Counted from the stretch's first letter, positions 11,742 through 20,597 are shown. The stretch: 64,000 nt of DNA from Arthrobacter sp. Leaf69 (GCF_001422645.1 NZ_LMLR01000012.1:62390-126389), one strand, 5' to 3'. Numbers and translations are program-made. The notes: a model not told the origin generated them from the sequence alone.

Positions 11742-12704
11742 TCAGTCCTTCTCTCGGGTCAGGTAGCGCTGCACCGCTGAAATGAGCAGCACCAGGACGA
11801 AGAAAACCAGCGATATCGCGGAGGCGTAAGAGGTTTCCTGCTGTTTGAAGCCAGAGCGGACGGCCTCGTAGATGATGGTGGTGGTGGAGTCGAGCGGGCC
11901 GCCCTGGGTCATGACGCTGACCTGGTCGAAGAGGCCGAGGGCCTGGATGGTGATGGTCACCAGGACCAGGCTGCGGGTGTGCTTCAGGCCGGGCCAGGTG
12001 ACATACCGGAACTGGTGCCACCGGCTGGCGCCGTCCAGCTGGGCCGCCTCGTACAGTTCCCCGGAGATGCTCTGCAGGCCGGCGAGCCAGATGATCATGT
12101 GGAATCCGGCGGCCTGCCAGATGGACAGCGCGATGATGGCGGGCATGGCCGTGGCGGGGTCGTTGAGCCAGTCGGCGCCCTGGATGAGGCCGAAGCTGAA
12201 CGTGGACAACAGCTCGTTGATCAGGCCGTCCTTGCGGTACATAAAGAGCCACAACAGGGAGACCACCACCATGGACGTGACCACAGGCAGGAAGTAGACG
12301 GTGCGGAAGAAGTTCACGCCCCGGAACTTCTTGTTGATCAGCAGCGCCATGGCCAGGGCCAGGGCCGACTGCACCGGGACCACCACCACGGCGAAGTAGG
12401 TGACGTTCAGGAGTGCCCGCCAGAAGGTGGGGTCCGCGAACAGCCGGGCAAAGTTGTCGGTGCCGACGAATTCCACCGGGCGGGGCGAGATCAGCCGGGC
12501 GTTGGTGAAGGCCAGGCCGAAGCCAAGGATGGCCGGCAGGAACACAAAGAGGAGCAGCAGCACCGCGGCGGGGGCAATCATGCCCCAGCCGCTGATCTGC
12601 TCGCGCAGGAAGCCTGCCCGGCGGTGGCGCGGCGCGGACGGCAGCGGCGCCGGCGTCGGTGCGGCGGCGGGGCGGGGACGGGTGTCAAGAGGGGTGGTTG
12701 TCAT
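11742..12704 (-). CDS. Carbohydrate ABC transporter permease, MalF type
   Basis: The 320-residue permease has a Pro/Ala-rich cytoplasmic N-terminus (about residues 1-30) and then six hydrophobic helices. The EAA loop is GELYEAAQLDGASRWHQFRYVTWPGLK. It pairs with the MalG-like protein encoded directly downstream to form the membrane channel. It follows the binding-protein gene with an 81-bp gap that holds a strong hairpin. Confidence 0.9.
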   Translation of the reverse strand: MTTTPLDTRPRPAAAPTPAPLPSAPRHRRAGFLREQISGWGMIAPAAVLLLLFVFLPAILGFGLAFTNARLISPRPVEFVGTDNFARLFADPTFWRALLNVTYFAVVVVPVQSALALAMALLINKKFRGVNFFRTVYFLPVVTSMVVVSLLWLFMYRKDGLINELLSTFSFGLIQGADWLNDPATAMPAIIALSIWQAAGFHMIIWLAGLQSISGELYEAAQLDGASRWHQFRYVTWPGLKHTRSLVLVTITIQALGLFDQVSVMTQGGPLDSTTTIIYEAVRSGFKQQETSYASAISLVFFVLVLLISAVQRYLTREKD

Positions 12705-12734
12705 GGGATTCTCCGTTGACCTGCAGCACCGGGG

Positions 12735-12771
12735 GGACGACGACGGCGGAACTCGCCGGCCGTCGTCGTCC
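12735..12771 (-). terminator. Strong hairpin between binding-protein and permease genes
   Basis: Arms ggacgacgacggc (12735-12747) and its exact reverse complement (12759-12771) form a 13-bp stem with an 11-base loop just after the binding-protein stop. There is no T-tract. In ABC operons such hairpins often cut transcription partly or protect the upstream mRNA, giving more binding protein than permease; that role is inference. Confidence 0.55.
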
Positions 12772-12785
12772 TCCGCGGAAGGCTG

Positions 12786-14081
12786 CTAGTTCTTGTAGCC
12801 GCCGTTGGACTTGATGTTGGCGTCGATGGCCTTGACTGCCTTGTCCAAGGCCGTCTGGGGATCGGCGCCTGCCAGGACGTCCTGGACCGCCTTGCCGTAT
12901 TCGGTGGCGATGAAGGGGTAGGCCGGAGTCTCGGGGCGCATCACCGCGTACTGGCGGGAGAAGTCCATGAAGATCCGGTTGGCGCCGCCCTCCGCGAACG
13001 CGGGGATCAGCGCTGCGGCCTCATCCGTGGCCGGGATGGTGCCCGTGGCCTTGGCAACTGCGGCCAGGTTTTCCGGCTTCAGGGAGTAGGAGAGGTAGTC
13101 CATGGCGGCGTCGGTGTTGGCGCAGCCTTCCGTGACGCCCCACTGCCAGGAGGCCCCGCCGATCTTGGGTCCGTTGCCGAGGTCCACTGTGGGCATGACC
13201 ACCAGGTCGTCGCCGAGTGCGGCGCGGGCCTTGTCCGCGGCCCATGAACCGGTGTAGAGCAGCCCGCTCTTGTTGTTCAGGAAGTCCTGTGTGGAGTCCT
13301 TGCCGCTCTTCGTGGCCATAAAGCCCTGTTCCGCCAGGCCGCGGAACCACTGGGCCCACTCCACGGCTTTGTCCCCGTTGAGGACGCCTTCCGCCGTCTG
13401 GAAACCGTCGCGGTTGATGAGGTCTGCGCCAAAGGACTGCAGGAGCGGCGAGTAGCCGTACGGCAGCCATTCGCCGTTGCCGGCGGTCCCCATGTCCAGC
13501 GGGTAGTCCCACTTGTCCAGGGCCTTGAGTTTGGTCAGCGCGTCCTGGAACTCGTCCTTGGTCCAGGGCTGCTTCACCGTTGCCACGCGTACACCTGCGG
13601 CCTTGAGGTCGGAGGCCCGGGCAAGCATGGCCAGCGCGACGTCGTAGTGGCCCACCGCGTAGGTCTCGCCCTCCCACGTGGCCACGGTGCTGGGGAGGTG
13701 TGCGGAAAGGTCGGTGGTGAGCTTGAGCGGTGTCAGGTACTTGGCCCACGCCCAGTTGGGTACATTGGGGCCGTCGATATCGACGATGCAGGGAAGTTTG
13801 CCGGCTGCGGCCGCAGAGACCACGGAGTCGTTGTAGGAGTCCTGCGGAAATGCCTGCACCTTGATCTTGGCCTTGGCATCGCTGCTCTTGTTGTAGGAGT
13901 CGACGACGCCCTTGATCGCCGCCAGCTCTTCCGGGTTGCCGGCGTTGTGGGTCCACAGGGTGATCTCGTTGGAACCTTCGGACGTGGCCGAGGCACTGCC
14001 TTTGCCGCAGGCGCCAAGGCTGCCGATCAGGGCGGCCGCCGTTATGCTGGTGGCCAGGATTCGGGTGAATCGCTTGTTCAT
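12786..14081 (-). CDS. Extracellular sugar-binding lipoprotein of ABC importer
   Basis: The 431-residue product has a lipoprotein signal peptide with lipobox SLGAC and lipid-modified C25. The body matches family 1 (MalE-like) solute-binding proteins: ITLWTHNAGNPEELAAIKGVVDSYN near the mature N-terminus and a C-terminal PEYPFIATEYGKAVQDVLAG-like region. It captures a sugar outside the membrane for the two permeases downstream. The gene is first in the permease-GH32 operon and lies behind lacI on the same strand, 168 bp away. Confidence 0.92.
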   Translation of the reverse strand: MNKRFTRILATSITAAALIGSLGACGKGSASATSEGSNEITLWTHNAGNPEELAAIKGVVDSYNKSSDAKAKIKVQAFPQDSYNDSVVSAAAAGKLPCIVDIDGPNVPNWAWAKYLTPLKLTTDLSAHLPSTVATWEGETYAVGHYDVALAMLARASDLKAAGVRVATVKQPWTKDEFQDALTKLKALDKWDYPLDMGTAGNGEWLPYGYSPLLQSFGADLINRDGFQTAEGVLNGDKAVEWAQWFRGLAEQGFMATKSGKDSTQDFLNNKSGLLYTGSWAADKARAALGDDLVVMPTVDLGNGPKIGGASWQWGVTEGCANTDAAMDYLSYSLKPENLAAVAKATGTIPATDEAAALIPAFAEGGANRIFMDFSRQYAVMRPETPAYPFIATEYGKAVQDVLAGADPQTALDKAVKAIDANIKSNGGYKN

Positions 14082-14219
14082 GAGTGAGTCTTTCTGCTTG
14101 TCTTATGCGCGGATGATCAGCCCGGGTCCTTGGGGGCGCGGCCGGTGCAACGGCTGCGTCCCTTTTGCGGGGCCCGGGGATGGGTGTGTGCTGTCGGTGG
14201 AGTGTGCTCTGGATGGAGT

Positions 14220-14261
14220 GCTCTGTCCGGATTGCTCAGTCCGGAGTGTTCAGTCCGGCGG
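14220..14261. repeat. Three 14-bp imperfect tandem repeats
   Basis: Three units, gctctgtccggatt, gctcagtccggagt and gttcagtccggcgg, sit back to back around the lacI stop codon. They share the core CNGTCCGG. They lie between lacI and the binding-protein gene, where a promoter would be, but I see no known binding motif. Confidence 0.5.
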
Positions 14262-15272
14262 TGGACCGACGGACCCTCTCTCAATGAGCGGGCAGGAGAA
14301 CTTCTCTTGGACGGCTGCCGTTTCGGGCCCTTCGATATCGTCGAGGAGCCGGGTGACCGCCCAGCGTCCCATCTCATAGTGCGGAAGCGCCACGGTGGTG
14401 AGTCCGGGCCACAGCGCCGCGGCGATCAGCTCGAGGTTGTCCGTTCCGACGATGGAGACGTCCTCGGGGATGCGGAGCCCCAGCGCGGCAGCGGCCTGGT
14501 AGGCACCCATGGCCACGCGGTCGCTGAAACAGAACAATCCAGTCGGCCGCTCCGGGCGCCGCAGCAGTTCCAGTGCTGCCTCCCGCCCGCCCTGAGTATC
14601 GGCCACCCCTGCGGTCACCAGTTCCGAATGGAAGCGGAGGCCGTGGCGCGCCAGGGCGTTCCGGAAGCCCTGCAGCCGTCCGTGGGTTGCCGGGATATCG
14701 TCGCCGTTGCCGAGCATTCCGATCCTGGTATGGCCGGCCTTGACGAGGGCTTCCACTGCCGTTTCCGCCGCGGTCACTTCGTCCGGGACCACCGATGAGA
14801 TGGACCGGTCCACCGTAACGGCGTCGAGGAGGACCGTGGGAAGCGTGCCCAGTTCCTCCGGAAGGCTGACCCCCTGGTGGTACATCCTCGCGTAGACGAT
14901 CCCGTCCACCTGGTGTTGCTGCAGGGTGCGGATTTCGCGGTGCTCGAGTTCCAGGTCGCGGCCCGAGTTGACCACCATGAGCACGTAGCCGCGCTCGTAG
15001 GCGGCGTCCTGGGCGCCCCTGATCATCGCCCCGGCGAACGGCGTGGTGGTGATTTCGTCGCTGACGAGGCCAAGGATCTGCGAACGCTGGTTGCGCAGTC
15101 CGCTGGCAAGCCGGTTGGGAGCGTAGCCAAGGTCCTTGGCCACAGCCCGCACATGTTGCTGGGTCTGGGGATTGACGCGGGAACTGGTGGCGTCATTGAG
15201 GGCGTGCGAAACCGTGGTGACGGAAACGCCAGCGGCCTTCGCCACTTCCCGGATGCCTATCTTTGTCGCCAT
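14250..15272 (-). CDS. LacI-family transcriptional regulator
   Basis: The 340-residue repressor has the LacI DNA-binding helix-turn-helix at the N-terminus (IREVAKAAGVSVTTVSHALND) followed by a periplasmic-binding-like effector domain. ATG at 15272 is chosen because the HTH should begin within about 10 residues of the start. It lies upstream of, and in line with, the sugar ABC-GH32 operon, and is divergent from an MFS gene. Two LacI-type palindromes occupy its promoter region, so self-regulation is likely. The inducer is probably a fructoside or its phosphate, by context only. Confidence 0.92.
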   Translation of the reverse strand: MATKIGIREVAKAAGVSVTTVSHALNDATSSRVNPQTQQHVRAVAKDLGYAPNRLASGLRNQRSQILGLVSDEITTTPFAGAMIRGAQDAAYERGYVLMVVNSGRDLELEHREIRTLQQHQVDGIVYARMYHQGVSLPEELGTLPTVLLDAVTVDRSISSVVPDEVTAAETAVEALVKAGHTRIGMLGNGDDIPATHGRLQGFRNALARHGLRFHSELVTAGVADTQGGREAALELLRRPERPTGLFCFSDRVAMGAYQAAAALGLRIPEDVSIVGTDNLELIAAALWPGLTTVALPHYEMGRWAVTRLLDDIEGPETAAVQEKFSCPLIERGSVGPPPD

Positions 15273-15284
15273 TGACTGTCCTTT

Positions 15285-15298
15285 GCAAAACGTTTTGC
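15285..15298. promoter_or_regulatory. LacI-type operator, perfect palindrome
   Basis: The sequence gcaaaacgttttgc is a perfect 14-bp palindrome with the central CG typical of LacI-family operators. It lies 13 bp upstream of the lacI start codon, between lacI and the divergent MFS gene. Confidence 0.8.
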
Positions 15299-15319
15299 TT
15301 GTTGTGTTGATCACAGTAC

Positions 15320-15333
15320 CCAAAACGATTTGC
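15320..15333. promoter_or_regulatory. Second LacI-type operator
   Basis: The sequence ccaaaacgatttgc matches the palindrome at 15285-15298 at 12 of 14 positions. The centres are 35 bp apart, a spacing that could allow side-by-side or looped binding. Confidence 0.65.
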
Positions 15334-15429
15334 AACTGTCAATCATTTCGCCCGCAGCCGCCCGGGAGGTTCTTCCGGAACAGGCTCCAACCGTGTCCGC
15401 GCGCGGTCTCCGTCACTACAATGGGACGC

Positions 15430-16809
15430 ATGACCGAGGCCTTGCGCAGTCCGGCACAGCGGTCCCGCACGTTCGCCGGGATCCTGGTGAATACCGCCCT
15501 CGCCAACATCACCACCAGCTACTTATGGTTCGCGCTGACGTTCTGGGTGTACCTGCAGACGCGCAACGTGATCGCCACCGGGGTGATTGGCGGCGCGTAC
15601 ATGCTGTTGATCGCCCTCTCCAGCATCAGCTTCGGAACTTTCGTGGACCGCTACCGCAAGCTGGCCGTGATGCGCTTCGCCGCCGGCTTCACGCTGGTGA
15701 TGTTCGTGCTGTCCGGGGTCATGTTCCTGCTGACACCCGCCGCCCGGCTCCTGGACCTGACACAGCCCTGGTTCTGGGTCTTCACCCTGATCATCCTGGT
15801 CGGAGCGGTGGTGGAAAACATGCGCAACATTGCGCTCTCCACCACCGTCACCATCCTCATTGAGCCGGATCGGCGGGCCAACGCCAACGGGCTGGTGGGC
15901 ATGGTGCAGGGACTGATGTTCATCGTCACCTCGCTGCTCTCCGGGCTGTCAGTCGGGCTGCTGGGCATGGGCTGGACGATCGTCGTCGCGATAGTGCTCA
16001 CGGCGCTGGCATTCGCGCACCTGCTCATGCTGCGCATGCCCGAGGAGGTGCGCGCGGCCGCCACTGACGCGCACGGCGGATTCGACCTACGCGGCTCCCT
16101 CGCCGCCGTTCTAGCCATTTCCGGGCTGTTCGCGCTGATCCTCTTCTCCACGTTCAACAACTTCATCGGCGGCGTCTACATGGCGCTGATGGATCCCTAC
16201 GGCCTGGAAATGTTCCCGGTGGAGCTGTGGGGGACCTACTTCGCGCTCGGCGCCACCGGGTTCATCGTGGGCGGAGCGCTGATCGGAAAATTCGGACTCG
16301 GGTCCAACCCGCTGCGTACCATGCTCATCGCCGTGATCGTCATGGGGATTCTTGGTGCGGTGTTCACGCTGCGGGAGTGGGCATGGCTGTACATCACCGG
16401 CATCTGGCTGTACCTGGTTCTGGTGCCTTTCGTGGAGGCCGCCGAGCAGACGGTCATCCAGCAGGTGGTGCCTCTAAACCGGCAGGGTCGGGTGTTCGGA
16501 TTCGCCATGGCGTTCGAGTCCGCGGCAGCGCCAATCACCGCGTTCCTCATCGCGCCGATCGCCCAGGTCTGGATCATCCCCTACGCGCGGTCCGCAGAGG
16601 GTGCCGCCCAGCTGGCGCCGCTGCTGGGCGAGGGCACCTCCCGCGGCATCGCTCTGGTGTTCCTGGCGGCCGGGATCATCATGATCGCCGCCGCGATGCT
16701 GGCTTCCCTGACCCCGGTCTACCGCCGGGTCTCTGCGTCGTACGCGCGGACGGCTGCCGAGGAGTCGGGGATGGCGAACACCGCCTCCTCGTCCTCGTCC
16801 TCCAAATGA
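15430..16809 (+). CDS. Major facilitator superfamily transporter
   Basis: The 459-residue protein has about 12 hydrophobic helices and an MFS motif A-like loop after helix 2 (GTFVDRYRKLAVMRF). The product resembles the DHA3-like (MefA/efflux) branch more than sugar porters. ATG at 15430 is preceded by GGGA; an ATG nine bases upstream is also possible. Divergent from lacI with the two operators between them, it may belong to that regulon, but no substrate can be read from sequence. The C-terminus ends in a Ser-rich tail. Confidence 0.85.
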   Translation: MTEALRSPAQRSRTFAGILVNTALANITTSYLWFALTFWVYLQTRNVIATGVIGGAYMLLIALSSISFGTFVDRYRKLAVMRFAAGFTLVMFVLSGVMFLLTPAARLLDLTQPWFWVFTLIILVGAVVENMRNIALSTTVTILIEPDRRANANGLVGMVQGLMFIVTSLLSGLSVGLLGMGWTIVVAIVLTALAFAHLLMLRMPEEVRAAATDAHGGFDLRGSLAAVLAISGLFALILFSTFNNFIGGVYMALMDPYGLEMFPVELWGTYFALGATGFIVGGALIGKFGLGSNPLRTMLIAVIVMGILGAVFTLREWAWLYITGIWLYLVLVPFVEAAEQTVIQQVVPLNRQGRVFGFAMAFESAAAPITAFLIAPIAQVWIIPYARSAEGAAQLAPLLGEGTSRGIALVFLAAGIIMIAAAMLASLTPVYRRVSASYARTAAEESGMANTASSSSSSK

Positions 16810-16876
16810 GTAGGAACTGCTTCTAGCACTCGCCTGCCGCGGCTCGTAGGTCACACCCGCTTCCGCACCCGCCGCG

Positions 16877-17224
16877 CTACTCCGCGGAGCCCGCCCGGCC
16901 CGGCTGGCTGGCATCAACCGGGAAGGTCATGAACGCCGGCGTCTCGTACGGATGCGCGGACAGCGCGGCGCCCACGACGGCGGTGCGCCGGGAGCGCGGG
17001 TAGATGGCCTCGATCCGGGTTTCCGGCACCTCCTCGGGGGATCCGACGGCGCCGATGGCCGGGTTCGCGCCGGGCAGCGGCGTGAAACGCCCGGTACCTT
17101 CGAGGCTGAACGAGCAGTGCGAGTAGTTGCCCAGGCGGCCCGCCCCGGCGTCGCCGATGGCTTGCCGGACAGCCTGTGCGGCATCGGTGGGGACGTAGAT
17201 GACCAGGCAATCCATGGGCTCCAT
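16877..17224 (-). CDS. Solo NIF3/YqfO C-terminal-like domain protein
   Basis: This 115-residue protein matches the small alpha/beta domain that ends or interrupts NIF3-family (YqfO-type) proteins: an opening VIYVPTDAAQAVRQAIGDAGAG, then GNYSHCSFSLEGTGRF, then AHPYETPAFMTFPV. The metal-binding NIF3 catalytic halves are absent. The fold is shared with CutA-like proteins. The start may be the ATG at 17224 or the one three codons later. It converges with the MFS gene and stands alone. The function is unknown. Confidence 0.75.
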   Translation of the reverse strand: MEPMDCLVIYVPTDAAQAVRQAIGDAGAGRLGNYSHCSFSLEGTGRFTPLPGANPAIGAVGSPEEVPETRIEAIYPRSRRTAVVGAALSAHPYETPAFMTFPVDASQPGRAGSAE

Positions 17225-17256
17225 GGCTGAAAGTCTGGCACGGACCGCTGCGGAAT

Positions 17257-17291
17257 GGCGGGCGGCCGCGTTGAACCCGCGGCCGCCCGCC
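17257..17291 (-). terminator. Terminator hairpin after ABC exporter operon
   Basis: A 14-bp perfect stem (17257-17270 with 17278-17291; arm ggcgggcggccgcg) with a 7-base loop lies 22 bp past the permease stop. No T-run follows. Confidence 0.65.
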
Positions 17292-17313
17292 CTTATCCGG
17301 TGTGGGCTGGGCC

Positions 17314-18150
17314 TCAGCGCACCGACTTCCGCTCGTAGAGCGCCATGGACCAGGCATACCCGGCGACCGCAATGACCACGCACCATCCGATCGCGAGCAC
17401 CGGACTCCAGCCGAGCGGGGTGCCAAGCAGCAGGCCGCGGATGGCCTCGATGAACGGCGTGAACGGCTGGTACTGCGCGAACCACTGCATCCACTCCGGC
17501 ATCGACTCGGTGGGCACGAAGCCGCTGCTGAGGAAGGGCAGGAAGGTCAACAGGAGGGGCAGATTGCTCGCTGTCTCGACCGACTTCGCCTGCATCCCCA
17601 TGGCCACCCCCAGCCAGCTGATCGCGAACGCGATGAGCACGAGCAGACCGGCGGTCGCACTCCACTCGACCGGTCCGGCAGTCGGGCGGAAGCCAATCAA
17701 GAGGCCGACGCCGAGCACCAGCACAACGGCGATGATCGCCTGGATGGTGTTGCCGAGCACGTGCCCGGCAAGCACCGCAGCCCGTGAGATCGCCATGGTG
17801 CGGAACCGCGCCGTGATGCCCTCGGCCATGTCCATCGAGACCGTCGTGGCGGTGCCGCCGGCGCTGCCCGCGATGGTCAGCAGCAGGATGCCCGGCATAA
17901 CGTATGCGACATACGCCTCCCGCCCTCCGGCCGGATCCGCACCGGGCAGGCCGGCCCCGAGGGTGCCGCCGAACACGAACACGAAGAACAGCAGGAGCAC
18001 CACCGGCCCCACGATGGTGAACACGGACAGGCCCGGGTAGCGCACCATGTGCAGCAGGTTGCGGCGCAGCATGGTGGCCGCGTCGGCGATGACGTGCGAT
18101 TGGCGGCCGGTGCCCGGGGTCGTCTGGCGCCGGGCGGTGATGGTGGTCAT
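17314..18150 (-). CDS. ABC-2 type exporter permease (DrrB-like)
   Basis: The 278-residue membrane protein has six helices and the layout of ABC-2 drug/polymer exporters. Near the C-terminus is the typical periplasmic FVPTESMPEWMQWFAQYQPFTP region with the final helix after it. The start ATG overlaps the ATPase stop by four bases (ATGA). It forms an exporter with the ATPase encoded just upstream, related to daunorubicin-resistance DrrAB. The exported compound is unknown. Confidence 0.92.
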   Translation of the reverse strand: MTTITARRQTTPGTGRQSHVIADAATMLRRNLLHMVRYPGLSVFTIVGPVVLLLFFVFVFGGTLGAGLPGADPAGGREAYVAYVMPGILLLTIAGSAGGTATTVSMDMAEGITARFRTMAISRAAVLAGHVLGNTIQAIIAVVLVLGVGLLIGFRPTAGPVEWSATAGLLVLIAFAISWLGVAMGMQAKSVETASNLPLLLTFLPFLSSGFVPTESMPEWMQWFAQYQPFTPFIEAIRGLLLGTPLGWSPVLAIGWCVVIAVAGYAWSMALYERKSVR

Positions 18151-19091
18151 GACGCGGTTCCCTTCGTGTCGGCCCGGCTGGTGAGCGCGAAGAACACGTC
18201 ATCGAGGTCCGGGGTGTGGATGCTGAGGTCGTCCACCTCGAGGTTGGCCGAGTCGAGGCGGTCCAGCACGGTGCGCAGCGCGCCCACCCCGCCATCGCTC
18301 GGCACGGCAAGCGAGAGCCCGGCGTCGTCGCGGGCCGACTCGTCGAGCAGGCGGGCAGCGGAGTCGAGCGCCGCGGCATCCGCGAACCGGAGCCGGATGT
18401 GGCCTCCGGGCACCAGGCGCTTGAGCTCGTCCGGGGTCCCCTCGGCGACGATGCGGCCGCCGTCGAGCACCGCGATGCGGTCCGCGAGCTCGTCCGCCTC
18501 GTCGAGGTACTGGGTGGTGAGCAGCACGGTGGTGCCGTCCGCGACGAGGCCGCGCACGATGTCCCACATGGTGCGGCGGCTACGAGGGTCCAGGCCCGCG
18601 GTGAGCTCGTCGAGGAAGATGACGCTGGGCGCCGAGACAAGGGTCATCGCCAGGTCGAGGCGGCGGCGCATCCCGCCCGAGTAGGTGGCAAGCGGTTTGC
18701 GGGCGGCGTCGGTGAGGTCGAACTGCTCCAGCAGCTCGGCCACCCGGGTCCTTGAGCGGTTCGCCCCGAGGTGGCGCAGCCGGGCCATCAGCTGGAGGTT
18801 CTCCTCGCCGGTGAGGAGGTTGTCCACCGCGGAGAACTGTCCGGTGAGGCCGATCGCGGCGCGCACGCCGCCCGGATCGCGGACGACGTCGCAGCCGTTC
18901 ACGACGGCTGTGCCGCCGTCGGGCCGGACAAGCGTGGCCAGAATGTGCACGGCGGTCGTTTTGCCCGCGCCGTTCGGGCCGAGCAGCGCCGTGACGGTGC
19001 CCGCGCCCACGGTGAGGTGGACGTCGTCGAGCACGACCTTTTGGCCGTAGGACTTCCGCAGCCCGCGGGCTTCGATCGCTGGCGTATTCAT
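18147..19091 (-). CDS. ABC exporter ATPase (DrrA-like)
   Basis: The 314-residue ATPase has Walker A GPNGAGKTT, signature YSGGMRRRLDLAM, Walker B VIFLDELTAGLDP and an H-loop-region Q (LLTTQYLDEAD). The C-terminal extension is typical of DrrA. ATG at 19091 is preceded by AAAGGA. It follows the DUF4097 gene by 31 bp and overlaps the permease gene, so all are one operon under the ribbon-helix-helix gene. Confidence 0.94.
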   Translation of the reverse strand: MNTPAIEARGLRKSYGQKVVLDDVHLTVGAGTVTALLGPNGAGKTTAVHILATLVRPDGGTAVVNGCDVVRDPGGVRAAIGLTGQFSAVDNLLTGEENLQLMARLRHLGANRSRTRVAELLEQFDLTDAARKPLATYSGGMRRRLDLAMTLVSAPSVIFLDELTAGLDPRSRRTMWDIVRGLVADGTTVLLTTQYLDEADELADRIAVLDGGRIVAEGTPDELKRLVPGGHIRLRFADAAALDSAARLLDESARDDAGLSLAVPSDGGVGALRTVLDRLDSANLEVDDLSIHTPDLDDVFFALTSRADTKGTAS

Positions 19092-19122
19092 GGGTTCGTT
19101 CCTTTCCGCTGGATGCCCGGAG

Positions 19123-19968
19123 TTAGCGGGCGCGTTGGATGCTGATGTCGCTGGCCCGGGTGCGCGCGTGCACTGCGACCGCCTGTTCGGACGCGCCGGG
19201 AGCGTGGTCGCCGTCGAGCTCGTTGCGCACGTGCCCGTCCTTCGAGGACAGGTCGAGCCAGGCGGGAACGCCGGGCCGCACGCCGATGGTGACCTGGCCG
19301 AAGCCGCTCTCCACCTGGATGGAACCGCTCGAGACCTCGCCGAGGTGGATGCTGCCGTACGCGGTCTTCGCCGCAACGGAGGCGAGCGCCTTCGTGATCT
19401 CGAGGTCGCCGTAGGAGAGCTTCGCGTCGAGGTCGCCGCCCGACTCCCCGATCAGGATGCTGCCATGCGATGCCTTGAGGAGCGCGTCGCCGGTGACCGT
19501 TCCGATCCGGATCTGACCGTGGTCGGCCGTGATCTCGAGTCCGCCCTTGGCGGTACCCACGGTCGCGTTGCCGTGCGAGGCGCGTAGCCACAGGTCGCCG
19601 GTGGTGTCCAGATCCACGCGGCCAAGCGAGCTTTTGATGCGGGTCGCGCCGAGGCGTCCGACGGTTCGCACGCCTCCCACCGCGATTTCGGCGGTGAACC
19701 GCGATCCGGCCGGCAGCTCGACTTTGACGTCGACCGACTCGGTGGGCCCCCGCCAGCTGAAGCGGGGCCGCGGGCCCTTGATGGTGACCCGCTCGCCGTC
19801 GAAGTCGACCGTGGTCTCCTCCGCGCCTCGGCGGTCCACCGCCTTATCCGGGTTGGTGGGCGAAACGGTCACCACCGTGTCGGCGCGGTCACCGGCGAAG
19901 ACGTCGATCGCGCCGACCTGGAGGTTGATGGCGAGGTCAATGGGGGCGGGGGTGTTGAACGTGGGCAT
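19123..19968 (-). CDS. DUF4097 beta-repeat protein
   Basis: The 281-residue protein shows the regular, short beta-strand repeats of DUF4097 proteins: successive units such as GDLWLRASHGNATVGTAKGG, ADHGQIRIGTVTGD and SYGDLEITKALAS, one turn about every 19-20 residues. This suggests a right-handed beta-solenoid. There is no signal peptide or membrane segment. It is linked to the DrrAB-like exporter. The function is not established; a sensing or scaffold role is only a guess. Confidence 0.85.
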   Translation of the reverse strand: MPTFNTPAPIDLAINLQVGAIDVFAGDRADTVVTVSPTNPDKAVDRRGAEETTVDFDGERVTIKGPRPRFSWRGPTESVDVKVELPAGSRFTAEIAVGGVRTVGRLGATRIKSSLGRVDLDTTGDLWLRASHGNATVGTAKGGLEITADHGQIRIGTVTGDALLKASHGSILIGESGGDLDAKLSYGDLEITKALASVAAKTAYGSIHLGEVSSGSIQVESGFGQVTIGVRPGVPAWLDLSSKDGHVRNELDGDHAPGASEQAVAVHARTRASDISIQRAR

Positions 19969-20058
19969 GCCGAAGTCTGCCTTTCTGTGGGTGTGTTCGT
20001 TCGGCCCCGCGGGTTCGCGTGGCTGGTGGGTGTGTTGGGCTGTGGTGGCGTGAGCGGG

Positions 20059-20547
20059 TTACCGCGCCCAGCCCGCGAAGTTGTCGCCGGTGCGCAGCGT
20101 GCGCTGCGCGGATCGTCGCTGCTTCGGCTGGAGTGCGGTGGCGACGGCTCGGACCAGCCAGGTGTTGACGGACAGCCCGTCCGCCGCCGCCGCCTCGTCC
20201 ACCCGCGCCTTGAGGGCGTCGGGCAGGCGGAGCGTGGTGCGGGAGGTGCTCGCGTCGTCGAGATCGAGCGGTGCAGCCGGACGGTCGTCGTTGTCAGGTT
20301 CGGTGTTTGGCTGGGTTACAACGAACTCGACGTCGCGACCGCGCAGCCGCAGGTCAACCGAGCCGGGCGCGAGATCCCGGGTGATCTCGCCGGCCGCGGC
20401 CGACAGGGCATCGAGTAATACGAGCCGCGTGGCGGCATCCAGCCCGGCGGCGAGCCGTTCGGCGGCGGCTCGGGTGTTTTCCGAGCCGTCCTCCGCGGCA
20501 TCCACTACCTGGCGTTGCAGGTCGGTGACGTACTGTCCGAGTTCCAT
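20059..20547 (-). CDS. Ribbon-helix-helix (Arc/HicB-type) DNA-binding regulator
   Basis: The 162-residue protein has a C-terminal ribbon-helix-helix motif (RTTLRLPDALKARVDEAAAADGLSVNTWLVRAVATAL, about residues 103-138), preceded by a helical and a small beta region. The ATG at 20547 follows GGTGG. It heads the DUF4097-ABC operon. A 21-bp inverted repeat sits directly upstream, so it is probably an autorepressor of this operon rather than a stand-alone antitoxin; no toxin gene is adjacent. Confidence 0.82.
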   Translation of the reverse strand: MELGQYVTDLQRQVVDAAEDGSENTRAAAERLAAGLDAATRLVLLDALSAAAGEITRDLAPGSVDLRLRGRDVEFVVTQPNTEPDNDDRPAAPLDLDDASTSRTTLRLPDALKARVDEAAAADGLSVNTWLVRAVATALQPKQRRSAQRTLRTGDNFAGWAR

Positions 20548-20556
20548 GCCACCATA

Positions 20557-20597
20557 GTGACACCACTGTGGTGTCACGTCAAGGTCTGGTGGTGTCA
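20557..20597. promoter_or_regulatory. Operator array for the ribbon-helix-helix regulator
   Basis: An inverted repeat with perfect 9-bp arms (gtgacacca / tggtgtcac) and a 3-base centre spans 20557-20577. A third copy of the half-site TGGTGTCA lies at 20590-20597, exactly 21 bp (two helical turns) from the right arm. Side-by-side half-sites on one DNA face fit cooperative RHH binding. Confidence 0.7.

Noticed and set aside
14220..14261. Tandem repeats as a regulator binding array
   Set aside because: Only three degenerate units that overlap the lacI stop codon; no palindrome and no known motif.
20059..20547. Antitoxin of a toxin-antitoxin pair
   Set aside because: It has an RHH domain but no small toxin gene is adjacent; it heads an exporter operon and has an operator.
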